Shown here: positions 17,796-26,836 of the stretch, in pieces
Numbering within the stretch: position 1 is the first letter of the stretch
Layout of the letters: the number at the start of each line of letters is the position of its first letter
NCBI RefSeq assembly: GCF_049889055.1
Contig: NZ_JBLTWO010000012.1
Location: forward strand, 1-64,000
Length of the DNA stretch: 64,000 nt
Direction: 5' to 3'
From: Rhizorhabdus sp049889055
GTDB taxonomy: Bacteria > Pseudomonadota > Alphaproteobacteria > Sphingomonadales > Sphingomonadaceae
Position numbers and translations under genes: made by a program
The notes under the pieces: generated by a model
Seen by the model: only the letters and a program-made list of their open reading frames with translations
The model's database searches: none
What the model was told of the DNA's origin: nothing

Positions 17796-18434
17796 TTAAG
17801 ATTGCCGGGAGGTTATGTAGCGGTATCGAGCATTCAGGCCTTTGCCATCGACGCTCAGGTCGGTGAACGGGTTGCGACGGGTGTCCGTTACGACGCGGTA
17901 CAGGCGGTAGATGTCGGGCAGGAAGTGAACCCAATTACCGATCTCGGTCGCAGCATGAGCCGCCCAGACCTTTCCCTGTTCATGATTTTCGGGTTTCCGC
18001 GCGCCGATTCCGGTCGAATGCCCAATCACGCCTCCGTCGGACTTCTGCCACTGATGAACGCGATAACCCATCGGGTCGGTGGATTGAATTGACGCTTCAT
18101 CGAATCCAAGCCCTGCGACGACAATCACATGCTCGAGGTGGATCACCTCGCGGACGGCGTCAGGCAAGTCCTCGAACCGCTCGAAGCGAATGTACAGGTC
18201 CTGACGTCGGCCATCGTCCCAGGTCTGCGGCGCGTTGTGAACCGCGCCCAAAAGGTTTCCGTGAATCGGAGGAATTGGCCAGCTCATCGCCTCATGTTGC
18301 TCGGGATGCCAAAGTATGAAGCCCTTTTCCATGTTGCTCCAGAACCAGTCGATCATTGTGGCGGTTACGCCTTCGAGCACCCAGTGAATGTGGGTGCCGA
18401 GATCGTCCTGAACGACTTCGTATTTCATACCCAA
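17796..18434 (-). CDS. PhlG-like C-C hydrolase (DAPG/phloretin hydrolase family)
   Basis: A 212-aa soluble protein resembling the diacetylphloroglucinol hydrolase (PhlG)/phloretin hydrolase family. It has MIDWFWSNMEKGFILWHPEQHEA near residue 27, HLEHVIV near 99 and HSTGIGARKPENHEQGK near 138. His and Glu in these blocks are candidates for the Zn site. Family members hydrolyse a carbon-carbon bond next to a ketone on a polyhydroxylated ring. It is shorter than PhlG (about 290 aa). It lies downstream of an MFS permease and upstream of BKACE in one run. The assignment is from motif memory, so substrate is open. Confidence 0.6.
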   Translation of the reverse strand: MGMKYEVVQDDLGTHIHWVLEGVTATMIDWFWSNMEKGFILWHPEQHEAMSWPIPPIHGNLLGAVHNAPQTWDDGRRQDLYIRFERFEDLPDAVREVIHLEHVIVVAGLGFDEASIQSTDPMGYRVHQWQKSDGGVIGHSTGIGARKPENHEQGKVWAAHAATEIGNWVHFLPDIYRLYRVVTDTRRNPFTDLSVDGKGLNARYRYITSRQS

Positions 18435-18441
18435 GAGCCCT

Positions 18442-19674
18442 TTAGTTGGTCTGAGATTGCGTTACTTCACGATGTGTTTTCATGAGGCCGCCGATGATCA
18501 TGATTCCCAAGCCCGCCCCTACGGCCAGATAGAGCGGCGCTGAAAGACCACTAGAATCAGCGAGCGCGCCACCCAAAAGAGGAGCAAGGGTTGCGCCGAA
18601 CACTTCCGCGCCCATCACCGCAAAGCCAATTGCTGTCGCAGACAATCTACGAGGCACTGCTTCCGAGGGCAGAAGAATCATAACTAGCGCTGCAATCGCA
18701 GGGCCCGTAGCTGTAATTAGTAGCAACGTAGCGGTTACCCAGCTTCCACCCAGCATCGATCCCCATATCGCCACAAGCGGTTGCATCGCCGCCAGACCGC
18801 CCAGTATGAGCAGCACCTTCTTGCGGCCCAGGCGATCCGACACCGTCGGCCAGAAAATGCTGGAAAGGAAACCTCCCAGTCCAGTTGCCGCCATCAAAAA
18901 GCCAGCGGTGGTACCGGATAGTCCTTGTACCCTTGTGAGGTACAGTGGTGCGAAAACAGTAATCGAGAAGATCCACGAGCCTAGCAGGAAGGCACCCAAA
19001 AAACAGGCCCAAAGCTGCGGATAACGCATGACCTCGAAAAGAGACGCCATCTTGCTGTATGATTGATCGCTTTGGTCGTTCGCGCGCTCGGGCTCCGGGA
19101 CAAACTTCCAGACGAGGAATGCCAATATGAATCCAGGTATCGCAGCAAGAAAGAATGCCTCGCGCCATCCAAATGCCGCCGCGATCTGGGTTGCGAAGAC
19201 AGGCGCAATTGCTGCACCAACTAGTGGTCCCATAGAGTTGGTTGCGCCTATATTTCGGCCGCGCGTGTCCACCGAGGAGGAATCTTTGACGAGTGCCATG
19301 ATGACGGAGAAGCATGGTCCCTCGGCAAGCCCCAGCAATACTCGGCAGATCAGAAGTTCTTCGAACGTGGGGGCCAAACCCGAAAAGCAAGACAATATCG
19401 AAAAGATAACCATGGCAGGCACCAGCACCCGCTTTCGGCCAATCTGATCGGAGACCATGCCGAACAGAAAACTTGAAACGCCCCATGACACGGACATAGC
19501 CGCTGCAAGTAACCCGATTTGCTGCCCGGTCAGGTTGAATGCCGTGACTAGCTCGGGTCCCAAGAAGAGTTGCACCATCCGATCAAGCATCACGACCCCG
19601 AATGCGAGCGCGAGGATGGCGACTGTTCGCCGCTCGATAGAGGCACCCTTCGGCAGGTTAACTTCTATCGTCAT
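18442..19674 (-). CDS. MFS transporter (probable aromatic/organic acid permease)
   Basis: A 410-aa major facilitator protein with about 12 hydrophobic segments. The loop 2-3 motif reads FGMVSDQIGRKRVL, and a similar SDRLGRKKVLLI lies after the sixth helix. ATG 19674 overlaps the end of the dehydrogenase gene by 17 bp. A start at 19710 adds an arginine-rich stretch and is unlikely. In this run it probably imports the compound handled by the hydrolases or exports an end product. Confidence 0.85.
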   Translation of the reverse strand: MTIEVNLPKGASIERRTVAILALAFGVVMLDRMVQLFLGPELVTAFNLTGQQIGLLAAAMSVSWGVSSFLFGMVSDQIGRKRVLVPAMVIFSILSCFSGLAPTFEELLICRVLLGLAEGPCFSVIMALVKDSSSVDTRGRNIGATNSMGPLVGAAIAPVFATQIAAAFGWREAFFLAAIPGFILAFLVWKFVPEPERANDQSDQSYSKMASLFEVMRYPQLWACFLGAFLLGSWIFSITVFAPLYLTRVQGLSGTTAGFLMAATGLGGFLSSIFWPTVSDRLGRKKVLLILGGLAAMQPLVAIWGSMLGGSWVTATLLLITATGPAIAALVMILLPSEAVPRRLSATAIGFAVMGAEVFGATLAPLLGGALADSSGLSAPLYLAVGAGLGIMIIGGLMKTHREVTQSQTN

Positions 19675-20581
19675 CTTTTCGCCCTTCGTTCGCGGCAACC
19701 AGGTGCGCAACCAACCTATTTTTTAGGGCGATCTGATCTGCGTCAGACCACTTCTGAAATCCCGCGCCGGACTTGAATCCCAGACGTCCTTCTCCGACGA
19801 GCACATCAAGTATCTTGTTTGGCTCTGCGTCGCGGTTCAGTTCTGGAGTTATGATACGATGGATGTCGCGGGTTAGATCCAGACCGACAAGATCTGCATT
19901 TTCCAGCGGGCCAAGAACAGCAAGCCTCAGCCCGAAGCTGTTCTTCACGCAATCATCGACTGTCCTAGCGTCACATATCCCATCTGCGACCATCGATATC
20001 GCTTCGCGCCACAAGGCATGCTGAAGACGGTTGGCGACGAACCCGGCGACATCCTTCTTCACATGGGCGGGCCTCTTCCCGACGCTGGACAGTAGCTTCA
20101 TGGTCGTATTGACGGTCGCTTCCGAGGTCTTGGGCCCTTGGATCACTTCGACCAGCGGGATCAGAACGGCCGGGTTCCACCAGTGCGTGCCTACAATCCG
20201 GTCTGCCGTAGGTAGATTCCAGGCAATGCTGCCAATCGGCATGACCGAGGTATTGCTCGCAAGGATTGCGTCGCCCGGAGCGTGTTCGATCAGCTGAGCG
20301 AAGATGGAACGCTTGAGCTCAAGCTTTTCGGGAGCCGCCTCAGTGACAAAGCCAGCTTCGCGCACAGATTCGGCCAAATCGTCAGTGACGCTAACATTGG
20401 CAGCGAACTCCGGGTCGTCACCGACTTGAGCCAAGCCTGCTCGAATTCGATCGGTGATCGTTTCACGGACGGAGTTGACTGGCTCGTTCACCACCACACG
20501 GTGGCCAGCCGCGGCAAACACCTGAGCAATGCCAGTCCCCATCAGACCGCCACCGATCACAGTGATATTCAATTTGTTCAT
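19658..20581 (-). CDS. 3-hydroxyacyl-CoA / 3-hydroxyacid dehydrogenase (HAD superfamily)
   Basis: A 307-aa protein of the 3-hydroxyacyl-CoA dehydrogenase family. Its N-terminal Rossmann motif is TVIGGGLMGTGIAQVFAAAG. HWWNPAVLIPLVEV carries the catalytic His, and the following Glu and VGKRPAHVKKDVAGFVANRL mark the dimer domain. HWWNP rather than HFFNP places it near L-carnitine or L-gulonate-type dehydrogenases that act on free 3-hydroxy acids. With the BKACE gene in the same run this suggests 3-hydroxy acid, then beta-keto acid, then cleavage. Confidence 0.85.
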   Translation of the reverse strand: MNKLNITVIGGGLMGTGIAQVFAAAGHRVVVNEPVNSVRETITDRIRAGLAQVGDDPEFAANVSVTDDLAESVREAGFVTEAAPEKLELKRSIFAQLIEHAPGDAILASNTSVMPIGSIAWNLPTADRIVGTHWWNPAVLIPLVEVIQGPKTSEATVNTTMKLLSSVGKRPAHVKKDVAGFVANRLQHALWREAISMVADGICDARTVDDCVKNSFGLRLAVLGPLENADLVGLDLTRDIHRIITPELNRDAEPNKILDVLVGEGRLGFKSGAGFQKWSDADQIALKNRLVAHLVAANEGRKDDDRS

Positions 20582-20584
20582 CGA

Positions 20585-21385
20585 TCAGCCCGCCGTGTAA
20601 CCGCCATCGGCGTAGATGATATGGCCGGTGTGGAAATCCGAAGCGGAAGAACACAGGAAAAGTAGCGGACCGGCCAAGTCTTCGGGTTCGCCAAGGCGCC
20701 CAATTGGCACACGTGCAAGGAACCCGTTGCGCACATTGATGGCATTTTCATTATCTTCAAACATCCAGGCGGTCAGCGGCGACCGAAAGACGGTTGGCGC
20801 GATCGCATTCACGGTTATGCCGTATTTGCCCCACTCGCAGCCCAGAGATTTTGTAAGACCATCGACGGCGGCTTTGGACGCACAATAGGCCGAATAGCCT
20901 GCCGGATGGCCAAGCTTGCCCCGCGCAGATGACGTGAGGACAACCTTGCCGCCGCGGCCTTGCGCGATCAATTGTGCGCCGACCGCGCGTGCGATCAACC
21001 AGGCCCCCTCGACATTTGCGAGCATGACCTTCTGGAAGCGCTCCAGCGAAAGATCGCCTATCAAACCGACTTCATTGACTCCCGAGGCGATAACGAGAAT
21101 GTCAACAGCGCCGTAGGCTGCCACTGCAGCCGTAACGATTGCCTCGCAATCAGCTTCAGTTGTCGGGCGCCGGTTGACCGAGGTCGCATCGATGCCCGCC
21201 GCTTCCAACTCAGCCTGCAATTCAGCGAGATCGGACGCATTGCCTGCCGTAATTGTGAGCTTCGCGCCTGCATTGCCGAGCGTTGCACACACTACTTTTC
21301 CGAATGAGCCCGTCGCCCCGACGACAATGGCAGATTTGCCAGCGACATCGAACAGCCTGCTGGTATCGATTTGCGGAAGGCTCAT
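20585..21385 (-). CDS. SDR-family oxidoreductase
   Basis: A 266-aa classical SDR. It has the cofactor motif VVGATGSFGKVVCATLGNAG (one Gly of the usual GxxxGxG differs), the catalytic Ser in LTSSARGKLG and YSAYCASKAAVDG with Tyr and Lys, and a C-terminal YADGGYTAG. It is a probable alcohol dehydrogenase or reductase. It overlaps the cupin stop by ATGA and ends 3 bp before the hydroxyacyl dehydrogenase start, so all three should be co-translated. Confidence 0.87.
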   Translation of the reverse strand: MSLPQIDTSRLFDVAGKSAIVVGATGSFGKVVCATLGNAGAKLTITAGNASDLAELQAELEAAGIDATSVNRRPTTEADCEAIVTAAVAAYGAVDILVIASGVNEVGLIGDLSLERFQKVMLANVEGAWLIARAVGAQLIAQGRGGKVVLTSSARGKLGHPAGYSAYCASKAAVDGLTKSLGCEWGKYGITVNAIAPTVFRSPLTAWMFEDNENAINVRNGFLARVPIGRLGEPEDLAGPLLFLCSSASDFHTGHIIYADGGYTAG

Positions 21386-21732
21386 GCCGATTTCTCCAGA
21401 TAGGGCATGACGACAATCATCGTTGCGATGGCCTGGCCATCATTGCGCACCGCCCGCGCTTCGCCGGCTGGAATGAAGCAGCTATCGAGTTTGCCGAGGA
21501 TTTGCGTCACGCCCGACCCGAGCTCGATTGTGATCTCGCCATCGATGACTATGTAAATTTTGCCGAGCGGTCCTGCGTCCATTTCGGCACCACCGCCCGG
21601 CAGAAAATAGGACAGTCCGGCCCAGGCGAAGTCGGCACTGCTCGCCTCGCAACCTTGCAGGCGCAATGAACGCATGTCGTAGTGCAAGGGAGCTATATAT
21701 GCCTTGGCGTCTGCCAAGCGTACGATTTCCAT
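21382..21732 (-). CDS. Small cupin-domain protein
   Basis: A 116-aa single-domain beta-barrel. The first cupin box is recognisable around YFLPGGGAEMDAGPLGKIYIVIDGE and the second around CFIPAGEARAVRNDG, but typical metal-binding histidines are poorly kept. Members act as isomerases, dioxygenases or ligand sensors. ATG 21732 has GAGG 8 bases upstream. Position between the cyclase and SDR genes suggests a role in the same pathway. Activity cannot be predicted. Confidence 0.75.
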   Translation of the reverse strand: MEIVRLADAKAYIAPLHYDMRSLRLQGCEASSADFAWAGLSYFLPGGGAEMDAGPLGKIYIVIDGEITIELGSGVTQILGKLDSCFIPAGEARAVRNDGQAIATMIVVMPYLEKSA

Positions 21733-21811
21733 CTTCGATCCTCTCGCGCATGCTCCCGGCATTCATCCGGTTCACAAATCGGGGCGGGCCTAAGCCCGCC
21801 CCACTCGCTGT

Positions 21812-22684
21812 TCAGTCGTTGTTCTTGCCGGTCTCAATGCGGAAGTTGCCGGTCGGATCGACGATCGCGACCAAGCGGACGATGCAGCCGTCGCCCTTCT
21901 TCCACCGCCACGGGAAGGCGGCGAAAGTCACACGCTTGCCAGTAACCTTGTCGATGTCGCCGCCGACATTCTCGAACCCGCAGATTCCCGCTGACAGGAT
22001 AGCGTTATGACAGGGCTCCCAATAAGGAAAATCCTCAATGACTTTGCGCCCGGTTTCCCGGAAATATTCATCATTGACCTGAGGAATCAAGCCGTTGGGT
22101 GCGCCAGTACCGTGCGGGCCGATCGCCGTTCCAAGCGGGTGATCAAGCGCCTGCGTGTCCGAACCGCACATCTTGACCTTTTTGTTGACGAACCATTCTC
22201 CGGCTTCTTTGTAGAAACCCGGCGAATAGGCGTAATAATGGCGGTTATCGCCATAATATTTGTGCCATCCGGTGTTGACGATGACAATGTCGCCCTCGCG
22301 GATTTGGGGGCGGGCATTTTTCAGATCCTCAGCAGTGATCACTTCCCACTTCTTCTTGGGTATCGAGACCACGACGCCGGTTCCGAAGAAATATGGCAGC
22401 GGCACTTCGTCCATGAACGGGGTGCCCGGGACCACGTGTGCGGGGGCGTCGATGTGCGTGCCTGAATGCATGACCGTGGTGATCTTCTGCGTCAGCACGC
22501 CGGAGCGCGACATGCCGTGCAGCCGCTCGATCTTCACATCCTCGAAATAGGGCCAGCACGGCTGTCCTAGCCCCCACGGATGCGACAAATCGTAGAATTC
22601 GAGCCCCATGCTGTTGAGCAGGTTCGATTCCTTGAACTGGCACAAACTCTCATCGCGCCAATCGCCTTCTTCCCAACCCGGCAT
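21812..22684 (-). CDS. Cyclase-family metal-dependent hydrolase (kynurenine formamidase-like fold)
   Basis: A 290-aa member of the cyclase/kynurenine formamidase superfamily. The signature HSGTHIDAPAH at residues 73-83 supplies metal ligands, and LSHPWGLGQP near residue 34 matches the usual N-terminal block. Enzymes with this fold hydrolyse amides, isatin-type lactams or cyclic ketones. It is the first gene of the minus-strand run, with GGAG before ATG 22684, and lies behind the palindrome at 22716-22730. Confidence 0.82.
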   Translation of the reverse strand: MPGWEEGDWRDESLCQFKESNLLNSMGLEFYDLSHPWGLGQPCWPYFEDVKIERLHGMSRSGVLTQKITTVMHSGTHIDAPAHVVPGTPFMDEVPLPYFFGTGVVVSIPKKKWEVITAEDLKNARPQIREGDIVIVNTGWHKYYGDNRHYYAYSPGFYKEAGEWFVNKKVKMCGSDTQALDHPLGTAIGPHGTGAPNGLIPQVNDEYFRETGRKVIEDFPYWEPCHNAILSAGICGFENVGGDIDKVTGKRVTFAAFPWRWKKGDGCIVRLVAIVDPTGNFRIETGKNND

Positions 22685-22715
22685 ACCATCTCCATACCAT
22701 ATCGTAGTTCATATG

Positions 22716-22730
22716 TACCGTATTACGGTA
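22716..22730. promoter_or_regulatory. Perfect 15-bp palindrome, likely IclR operator
   Basis: TACCGTA, one T, then TACGGTA form a perfect inverted repeat 31 bp upstream of the cyclase start, in the 284-bp gap before the divergent IclR gene. IclR-type regulators commonly bind short palindromes of this size. A degenerate copy (10 of 15 matches) lies at 26168-26182 upstream of the TonB receptor. Confidence 0.55.
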
Positions 22731-22968
22731 TGTAAGTCACCGTGGTTCGTCAAGCAGTTTGCACACTCATGGTGGCAACCCAGACGGAGAGTTGGCATCC
22801 TTCAATCAAAGGTTGATTCAGGGAATTGCGGTGCAATCGACCCGCAAAATGGGAATGGTTCAGGATTGCCAGACAAAGGTCCACTGCGTACGCCGATCCA
22901 CATAAGCAAGGCCTTGATCTGCCCCTCTGCATGATTCACGGCCCAAATTTTGGCGTTAGGATGTTTGA

Positions 22969-23760
22969 ATGACCGATAAGACAGGCCGGCAGAGTGAGCT
23001 GGCAAAATCAGCACAAAGCGACCGTAATGGCATTCAAGTCATTGCCCGCGCAGCTGCAGTCATGCGTGCATTGGAAGACCAATCCGAGGGGCTAAGTCTC
23101 GCGGAGATTTCCTCGCTGGTGGGATTGGCCCGTTCGACGGTCCAGAGAATTGTCGGAGCGTTGGCGGATGAACATTTTCTCATTGCCGCAAGTCCGAAGG
23201 GCAGGGTCAAGATTGGACCAGCCATAATCCGGCTTGCCTCTACTGCGAGCATGGACCTGGAGCGAATGGTCAGGCCGATCATGCTTGAGCTCTCGCGCAA
23301 GCTCGGAGAGACTGTGGACCTGTCCGTCCTGAAAGGCGATGAGGCGGTGTTCGTTGAGCAAATTCCAGGATCACATCGACTTGTCGCAGTTTCGAGCGTT
23401 GGCGAAACATTTCCGCTGCATTGCACAGCAAATGGCAAAGCACTTCTGGCGCAACTTCCACCCGCTCGAATTGCCAAGTATTTTGCCAAGCCGCTCGAAG
23501 CGCATACTTCTAACACGGTAACGGATTCTAAGGTCCTCAAGCAGATTTTGCTCGCCGTCCAGAAAGATGGTTTTGCATGGGATAATGAGGAACATACCGA
23601 AGGAATTAGTGCCGTCGGAACGTGGATAGAGGATCCCTTAGGCCGCCTTTTTGCTCTGTCAGTTCCCGTGCCAACCAAGCGCTTTGAAGCGAAGAAAGAC
23701 AAGATATTGCAATCCATGCTCGCGGCAAAGGATCGGATCATCGATCTGGTTGGTGGTTGA
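22969..23760 (+). CDS. IclR-family transcriptional regulator
   Basis: A 263-aa regulator. The N-terminal winged helix (about residues 20-85) has LAEISSLVGLARSTVQRIVGAL. The C-terminal GAF-like effector domain has LSRKLGETVDLSVL, SVGETFPLHCTANGKALLA and GISAVGTWIEDPLGR, which are typical effector-pocket blocks. It is divergent from the cyclase-to-BKACE run and convergent with the TonB receptor. It probably controls both. Confidence 0.9.
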   Translation: MTDKTGRQSELAKSAQSDRNGIQVIARAAAVMRALEDQSEGLSLAEISSLVGLARSTVQRIVGALADEHFLIAASPKGRVKIGPAIIRLASTASMDLERMVRPIMLELSRKLGETVDLSVLKGDEAVFVEQIPGSHRLVAVSSVGETFPLHCTANGKALLAQLPPARIAKYFAKPLEAHTSNTVTDSKVLKQILLAVQKDGFAWDNEEHTEGISAVGTWIEDPLGRLFALSVPVPTKRFEAKKDKILQSMLAAKDRIIDLVGG

Positions 23761-23770
23761 TAAATAGCAA

Positions 23771-23802
23771 GGAGCGCCGACCGTTCGGACGGTCGACGCT
23801 CC
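23771..23802. terminator. Hairpin between convergent IclR and TonB receptor genes
   Basis: GGAGCG-C-CGACCGT and ACGGTCG-A-CGCTCC form a 13-bp stem with one mismatch around a TCGG loop, 11 bp after the IclR stop and 20 bp before the receptor stop. Placement suggests a bidirectional terminator, although the U-tract is weak on both strands. Confidence 0.65.
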
Positions 23803-23821
23803 CATTCCGCACCGTTATCAG

Positions 23822-25999
23822 TTAGAATTTCATAGACGCAGTTACGCCATATGTCTGAGGCGCTGCCGGTATTAAGAAGTCGCCTTGTGTATCTACGTAC
23901 TGGCCTATGTTGTAGAGCGTATCGGTAATGTTCTTACCCCAGAAGCTCAGCCCCCAGCGTTCGTCGGTCGATGTCCAGCCAATCCTCGCATTCAAGACGC
24001 CATATGGCTCTTGGACGACGCGACCCGCGAAATAAAGGTTGAATGCGCTGCTGTGGCGATAGTTTGCGTTCAGGTTAAATTCGCCAATACTCGTCGGAAT
24101 CCGATAGTCCGCGCCCAAGGTGAACACAAACTTCGGCGAGTTCTCGGTGCGCATACCGGACAGATCAACGGTCGTCGTACCGCTGTTCCCGCCGGCAGCC
24201 AGCGGAAGCTGAGGACGCGCGCCGGGATAGGACACATATTTCGATGTCGGCATCCAGGTGAACCCACCCGTCAAAGTTAAGTTGTCGACCGGTATCGCAG
24301 TGATGTCGCCTTCAACCCCGATAAAGCGGGCCTTTGCGACGTTAACCAATTGCGGAGTTGGACTGCCCCCGAAAATCGCGCTTTCCTGCTTGTTGTTGTA
24401 GTCTGTGTGGAACGCGTTCAGGTTGAATCGCAGATGCCTGTCGAGCAAGTCGGATTTGAAACCGATCTCGAAGGAATCGACGGTTTCAGGCTCGACTGGA
24501 TTGGCAGTCGGCGACAGCAAGTCGAATCTACCGTTGCGATAACCGCGGTTGTAGCTCGCGAACAACAGCAGATCATCGTTTGCTTGATAGTCGATGGCCA
24601 AGCGCCAAGTGGGTTGAGACCAGCTCTTGTTCTTGACAGTGAACGGGAAGTTAAGTGCAGCAACCGCTGAATCACGCGAGGCTTCGAGCCTTTGCTTATC
24701 CCAGCTATACCGGACACCACCGGTAAGATTGAGCTCGTCGGCAATCGGTACGGTAGCTTGGGCGTAAAGCGCAACCGAGGTTGTGAAAGCCTCGAACTGC
24801 CCGGTAAAAAGCGGCGTTCCGGCAGCTATACCAGCGTTTGAACCAACGATAATCGGTTTCGGGCCGCCACCGCCATCCTGCAAAAATCCGCCAACCACCC
24901 AAGTGAAGCTGCTCCCCTGGGCTGATGCAAGCTGAATTTCCTGAGTGAACGAGTTGGTCCGCGAGTTGATACGCGGGCTCCCCACACCGTCAATTGCAAG
25001 CATGTCGGTGTCAACAGTGAAGTACGAGTGCTGCTTCCCATACCGGGTCAGGCTGGTTAAGTTCGCCCACCCCATTTCATGCTCCACCTTCATCCCAAGT
25101 CCCCAACTGCGGGAATAGTGGACTGCAGCCGAAAGATTGCGGCGCGTGTCATAAGGAGATGCCGTGGGCAGCGAGCCGTTCGCGGTAACTGTTCCGGCGC
25201 GCTGGTAGGACGAAGCCCCGATGTCGCTATTCTGGTAGGAATAGTCACCAGCGATCGTTACGCGCAACGTGTCGGTCTCAAACAGCCATTTGCTGCGCGC
25301 TGCAATCGAGTCCCGGAAATGTGCCTGTTCGCCAGTGGTCAGGTTCCTCCCCCAGCCATCATGCTTTTCGTAGTAGACCGAAACGTCACCGGCCAATTGC
25401 TCCGATACGCCCACCGAACCATACAAGCTCGCGGTTTTCGCATCGTAGTTGCCGTATCCCAACTGGATGTTGAGCATCGGATCATGACTGGGGTCGCGCG
25501 TAATGACCTGCATGAGACCTGCAGTCACATTGCGACCAAACAGCGTTCCCTGCGGCCCTCGCAAAATTTCGATCCGCTCAATGTTTGAAAAATTGAACAA
25601 GCCGGATTCGAAGGAGGGATAATAGAACCCGTCAACGTATAGCGCCACCAGAGGCTCGCTGGTGGGTTGCGTGTTCTTCGTTCCAATCCCCCGCATGAAG
25701 GGGGAAGCGCCGTTATAGGCGTTGCTGAAGACCAAGCTCGGCGAAACCATGCCAAGGTCTTCAGAGTTCCGGATGCCAGCCTTCGCGAGGGAGTCGTCCG
25801 AAAACGCCGCAATAGCGATTGGCACATCCTGCTGCGACTCGCCGCGTCGCTGGGCGGTCACAATGATTTCGGCGATGCCGCCGTCATTCGCATCAGCAGC
25901 TTCAGACTGCGCTGCAGTGTCCTGCGCAAACACCGGGGCACTGGCAAGGACGGCCACTATGCCCGCCGATGCCATCAGAATTTCTCGTGTCTTGAGCAT
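23822..25999 (-). CDS. TonB-dependent outer-membrane receptor
   Basis: A 725-aa receptor. The signal peptide ends VFAQ (about residue 25). The plug starts GIAEIIVTAQRRGES and contains RIEILRGPQGTLFGRNVTAG. The barrel ends in TASMKF. ATG 25999 is preceded by GGAGGAAAC; a longer reading to 26173 has no signal peptide. It lies beside the IclR regulator and is probably the outer-membrane uptake gate for the substrate of the 16.7-22.7 kb pathway. Confidence 0.92.
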   Translation of the reverse strand: MLKTREILMASAGIVAVLASAPVFAQDTAAQSEAADANDGGIAEIIVTAQRRGESQQDVPIAIAAFSDDSLAKAGIRNSEDLGMVSPSLVFSNAYNGASPFMRGIGTKNTQPTSEPLVALYVDGFYYPSFESGLFNFSNIERIEILRGPQGTLFGRNVTAGLMQVITRDPSHDPMLNIQLGYGNYDAKTASLYGSVGVSEQLAGDVSVYYEKHDGWGRNLTTGEQAHFRDSIAARSKWLFETDTLRVTIAGDYSYQNSDIGASSYQRAGTVTANGSLPTASPYDTRRNLSAAVHYSRSWGLGMKVEHEMGWANLTSLTRYGKQHSYFTVDTDMLAIDGVGSPRINSRTNSFTQEIQLASAQGSSFTWVVGGFLQDGGGGPKPIIVGSNAGIAAGTPLFTGQFEAFTTSVALYAQATVPIADELNLTGGVRYSWDKQRLEASRDSAVAALNFPFTVKNKSWSQPTWRLAIDYQANDDLLLFASYNRGYRNGRFDLLSPTANPVEPETVDSFEIGFKSDLLDRHLRFNLNAFHTDYNNKQESAIFGGSPTPQLVNVAKARFIGVEGDITAIPVDNLTLTGGFTWMPTSKYVSYPGARPQLPLAAGGNSGTTTVDLSGMRTENSPKFVFTLGADYRIPTSIGEFNLNANYRHSSAFNLYFAGRVVQEPYGVLNARIGWTSTDERWGLSFWGKNITDTLYNIGQYVDTQGDFLIPAAPQTYGVTASMKF

Positions 26000-26371
26000 T
26001 GTTTCCTCCCTGATCCGCTCGGTTTTACCCTTCATGCCGCCAAGGCGAACGAAGGCATGCAAACGCGCTTCTGATGCAGCGAGCAATGAACCGTGGATAA
26101 GGGACTTCAGCCAACTTCTAGCGATGCAGCAACAGCACCGGCTCTGCCCCCTCGGCAATCCTCTCTGTACCATTATGCGGTTTGTCTGTATCGTGTAGCA
26201 GTTGCAATGATGGTGTCAACCATTGTCGGAAAGACACCCCTCGCACCGGCTTTTTGCTGTGCGGCGAGTTGCCTTGCTGGTTGCCTCCACCCGATCTGTT
26301 CCCGCCGATGACGACGGTGCAGCATTGCTTCTACCGCTGGCACGACATTGAGCTGTGGCGCTCGATCAATC
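26000..26371. other. Gene-free promoter stretch upstream of the TonB receptor
   Basis: This interval holds the receptor promoter and the palindrome-like TACCATTATGCGGTT at 26168-26182, which matches the 22716 palindrome at 10 of 15 positions. The remainder up to the IS66 end shows nothing recognisable. Confidence 0.4.
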
Positions 26372-26750
26372 GTAAGCGCTGTTCTCAGACCACTGCGGTC
26401 CAGGGCATGAGCTCGGAGATGCGGTTGGCGGGGTGCCCTTCAGCCAGTCTGGTGAGCGAGCCGGTCAGCCAGTCGTGCGGGTTGACGCTGTTCAGTTTGC
26501 AGCATTCGATGAGGGTGGCGATGACCGCCCAGTTGTCAGCGCCATCGTCCGAGCCTGCGAAGAGGGCGTTTTTCCGGTTGAGGGCGATGGGCCTGATGGA
26601 CCGCTCGACGGTGTTCCTGTCGAGATCGATGCTGGGCCCAATCTCTGGCTTGATCATCACGGATACTCTAGCTTGCTCTTGGCACTCACTTGCCGGAGCT
26701 TGGCATCGAGGTGGCGATGGAGGTTGTCGACAATGGCTCGACTGCATCAC
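26372..26750 (-). pseudogene. IS66-family transposase C-terminal relic with its outer end
   Basis: GTAAGCGCTGTTCTCAGAC at 26372-26390 matches the IS66-type terminal repeat, which begins GTAAGCG. Just inside, the minus strand encodes the conserved C-terminus: NTVERSIRPIALNRKNALF, then GSDDGADNWAVIATLIECCK, then ELMPW, stopping at 26385. About 30 codons upstream of that block, LHRHLDAKLRQVSAKSKL (about 26690-26745) is still readable in another frame and ends in TGA. The segment between the two is therefore deleted and frameshifted. No other IS66 genes remain. Confidence 0.75.
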
Positions 26751-26836
26751 ATTGACTCCGGCGACCGCCGTGGCGGCATCAACCTGCGGCTTTCGATCCA
26801 CGCTTTATCGGTTTACGACCTTGTGGTGGCTGTTCC

